55,436 nucleotides of DNA from Dokdonella_A sp964582225 (GTDB taxonomy: Bacteria > Pseudomonadota > Gammaproteobacteria > Xanthomonadales > Rhodanobacteraceae). The position numbers were made by a program, and so were the translations under genes. The stretch spans positions 1-55,436 of the forward strand of contig CAZORA010000014.1 in NCBI GenBank assembly GCA_964582225.1. The letters are read 5' to 3'. Below the pieces are notes generated by a model. It saw nothing but the letters and a program-made list of their open reading frames with translations. It searched no databases and was not told where the DNA came from. Below, piece after piece: positions 54,256-55,436 of the stretch. The first letter of the stretch is position 1. The number at the start of each line of letters is the position of its first letter.

Positions 54256-54959
54256 GCGCCACGCGGCTGCGCCTGCACGAGTCCTGGAAGGAGCGCCTCG
54301 GCGCCGAGTTCGAGCAGCCCTACATGCGCGCGCTGGGCGATTTCCTGCGCGCCGAAATGCGCGCGGGAAAGCAGATCTACCCACGCGGCGCGCGAATCTT
54401 TGCGGCCCTCGACAACACGCCTTTCGACGCGGTCAAGGTGGTGATCCTGGGCCAGGATCCCTACCACGGTCCGGGACAGGCGCACGGACTTTGTTTTTCG
54501 GTGCTGCCGGGCGTGCCCTTGCCGCCCTCGCTGCAGAACATCTTCGCCGAGATCGAGCGCGATCTCGGCTTGCCGCAGCCCGAGCACGGCTGCCTGCTGC
54601 CCTGGGCGCGCCAGGGTGTGCTGCTGCTGAATGCGGTGCTGACGGTCGAGCGCGGGATTGCCGGCTCACACCAGGGCAAGGGCTGGGAGCGTTTCACCGA
54701 CGCCTGCGTGGCTGCGCTCGGGCGCGAGCGCGAGAATCTGGTGTTCCTGCTCTGGGGTAGCCAGGCGCAAGCCAAGGGACGCCTGCTCGACCGCCGCCGC
54801 CATCGCTTGCTGCGCGCGCCACACCCCTCGCCGCTCTCCGCCTACCGAGGCTTCATCGGCTGCGGGCATTTTTCACAGGCCAATGCCTGGCTTGCGGAGC
54901 ACGCCCAAACGCCGATCGACTGGCGCCTTCCCCCGCGCGCCGGTCTTGTCTGCGACTGA
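54252..54959 (+). CDS. ung: Uracil-DNA glycosylase
   Basis: 235 residues of family 1 UNG. Catalytic water-activating Asp69 in LGQDPYHGPGQAHGL, LLLNAVLTVERGIAGSH, VFLLWGSQAQAKG and the His loop APHPSPLSAYRGFIGCGHF. Excises uracil from DNA to start base-excision repair. The start is GTG at 54252 overlapping the dual-receiver stop (GTGA). It is the last gene of the ftsE-ftsX-receiver-ung overlapping set, before the rpoH control region. Confidence 0.96.
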   Translation: MSATRLRLHESWKERLGAEFEQPYMRALGDFLRAEMRAGKQIYPRGARIFAALDNTPFDAVKVVILGQDPYHGPGQAHGLCFSVLPGVPLPPSLQNIFAEIERDLGLPQPEHGCLLPWARQGVLLLNAVLTVERGIAGSHQGKGWERFTDACVAALGRERENLVFLLWGSQAQAKGRLLDRRRHRLLRAPHPSPLSAYRGFIGCGHFSQANAWLAEHAQTPIDWRLPPRAGLVCD

Positions 54960-55087
54960 AACCGCGCCACTCCGGCGACGCATGAACGCTCGCTGAGGCC
55001 ACATCAGGGCGTGCGCGGCATTTGCAATACTTGCGAGTACACTAAAGCCCATCGATGGTACGGCACGTCGCAGGGAACCTTGGATGG

Positions 55088-55118
55088 TTTTAGCACTCCA
55101 AGATCGCGAGTGCTAAAA
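55088..55118. promoter_or_regulatory. CIRCE element (HrcA operator) in front of rpoH
   Basis: Perfect inverted repeat TTTTAGCACTC-N9-GAGTGCTAAAA. The core (55090-55116) is identical to the CIRCE consensus TTAGCACTC-N9-GAGTGCTAA bound by the HrcA repressor. It ends 27 bp before the rpoH start codon. The right arm contains TAAAAT (55114-55119), a possible -10 box, so bound HrcA would block the promoter. Confidence 0.93.
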
Positions 55119-55145
55119 TACGTCGCAATTTCGGGGGTAAAGTTC

Positions 55146-55436
55146 ATGAGTAATACGCTTGTCGCGGGCAGTCTTCCGATCCCTAGCCCGTTGGGCAGCC
55201 TCGACGCCTATATCAACGCCGTGCACCGGATTCCGATGCTGAGCGAAGGCGAGGAACAGGCGTTGGCGCGCAGCTACGTCGAGCACGACGATCTCGACGC
55301 CGCGCGGCGGCTGGTGATGGCGCATCTGCGCTTCGTCGTCCACGTCGCCCGCGGCTATTCCGGCTATGGACTGCCGCTTGGCGACCTGATCCAGGAAGGC
55401 AACATCGGCCTGATGAAGGCCGTCAAGCGCTTCGAC
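55146..55436 (+). CDS. rpoH: RNA polymerase sigma-32 (heat-shock) factor, 5' part (runs off the right edge)
   Basis: 97 codons visible. N terminus LPIPSPLGSLDAYINAVHRIPMLSEGEEQALAR, broken here as PSPLGSLDAYINAV and IPMLSEGEEQALA, matches RpoH region 1.2. Region 2.1-2.2 follows (AHLRFVVHVARGYSGYGLP, then LGDLIQEGNIGLMKAVKRFD). RpoH directs RNA polymerase to chaperone and protease promoters under heat stress. GGGGGT lies about 8 bp upstream of the ATG at 55146. The CIRCE element above lies in its promoter region. The placement after ftsEX is conserved in gammaproteobacteria, here with two extra genes in between. Confidence 0.94.
   Translation, partial: MSNTLVAGSLPIPSPLGSLDAYINAVHRIPMLSEGEEQALARSYVEHDDLDAARRLVMAHLRFVVHVARGYSGYGLPLGDLIQEGNIGLMKAVKRFD

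Noticed and set aside
54960..55145. RNA thermometer in the rpoH leader
   Set aside because: The E. coli thermometer pairs with coding sequence; I could not identify equivalent pairing by eye in the visible part.

Overview
The window is high-GC, gene-dense gammaproteobacterial chromosome. It resembles the Xanthomonadales/Lysobacterales (Xanthomonadaceae, Rhodanobacteraceae and relatives). The evidence is the neighbourhoods algZ-algR-hemC, rho-trxA/rhlB and ftsE-ftsX...rpoH, the long QueF, aryl-polyene-type ketosynthases, type II secretion genes and a CIRCE operator. No rRNA, tRNA, CRISPR array, prophage or intact insertion sequence was seen. Both ends cut a gene: icd on the left and rpoH on the right. 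The genus cannot be named from the sequence alone.

Layout, 1-25 kb. It opens with the 5' part of icd, a DegV protein and a lipoprotein. An overlapping minus-strand set follows (alpha/beta hydrolase, zapE, queF). A haem-type TonB-dependent receptor is divergent from nirS, a cytochrome cd1 nitrite reductase that carries a second, N-terminal cytochrome c domain. Next are an M13 lipoprotein peptidase and a small aryl-polyene-like set (ketoreductase; ketosynthase, chain-length factor, glycosyltransferase), then hemF and a DksA/TraR protein. Three small two-helix membrane proteins surround a cNMP-binding patatin (NTE-like). After them come a 116-bp inverted-repeat element and an S9 prolyl oligopeptidase-like enzyme.

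Layout, 25-38 kb. An esterase is followed by the tightly overlapping algZ-algR-hemC block, a DUF481 outer-membrane protein, an SLC13-type permease and a TRIC-family channel. A WYL regulator is translationally coupled to a patatin. Rho, thioredoxin and RhlB follow, with RhlB divergent from trxA.

Layout, 38-55 kb. The least familiar part holds a sulfotransferase coupled to a methyltransferase-like/glycosyltransferase/methyltransferase fusion, and, divergent from it, a large secreted C25 (gingipain-like) cysteine peptidase. A GT39-like membrane glycosyltransferase and an incomplete type II secretion operon (gspC, D, E, F, with a lipoprotein gene on the opposite strand between E and F) come next. 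The window ends with ftsE-ftsX, a dual-receiver protein with a degenerate first receiver, ung (four genes with overlapping ends), and rpoH preceded by a perfect CIRCE element.

The best candidates for something new are: (1) a CIRCE operator directly in front of rpoH, implying HrcA control of the heat-shock sigma factor; (2) the di-c-haem NirS next to a haem-type receptor and without other nir genes; (3) the sulfotransferase / triple-domain glycosyltransferase / C25 peptidase neighbourhood beside a reduced type II secretion locus whose GspE has lost its zinc-binding cysteines; (4) the degenerate dual receiver co-transcribed with ftsEX.
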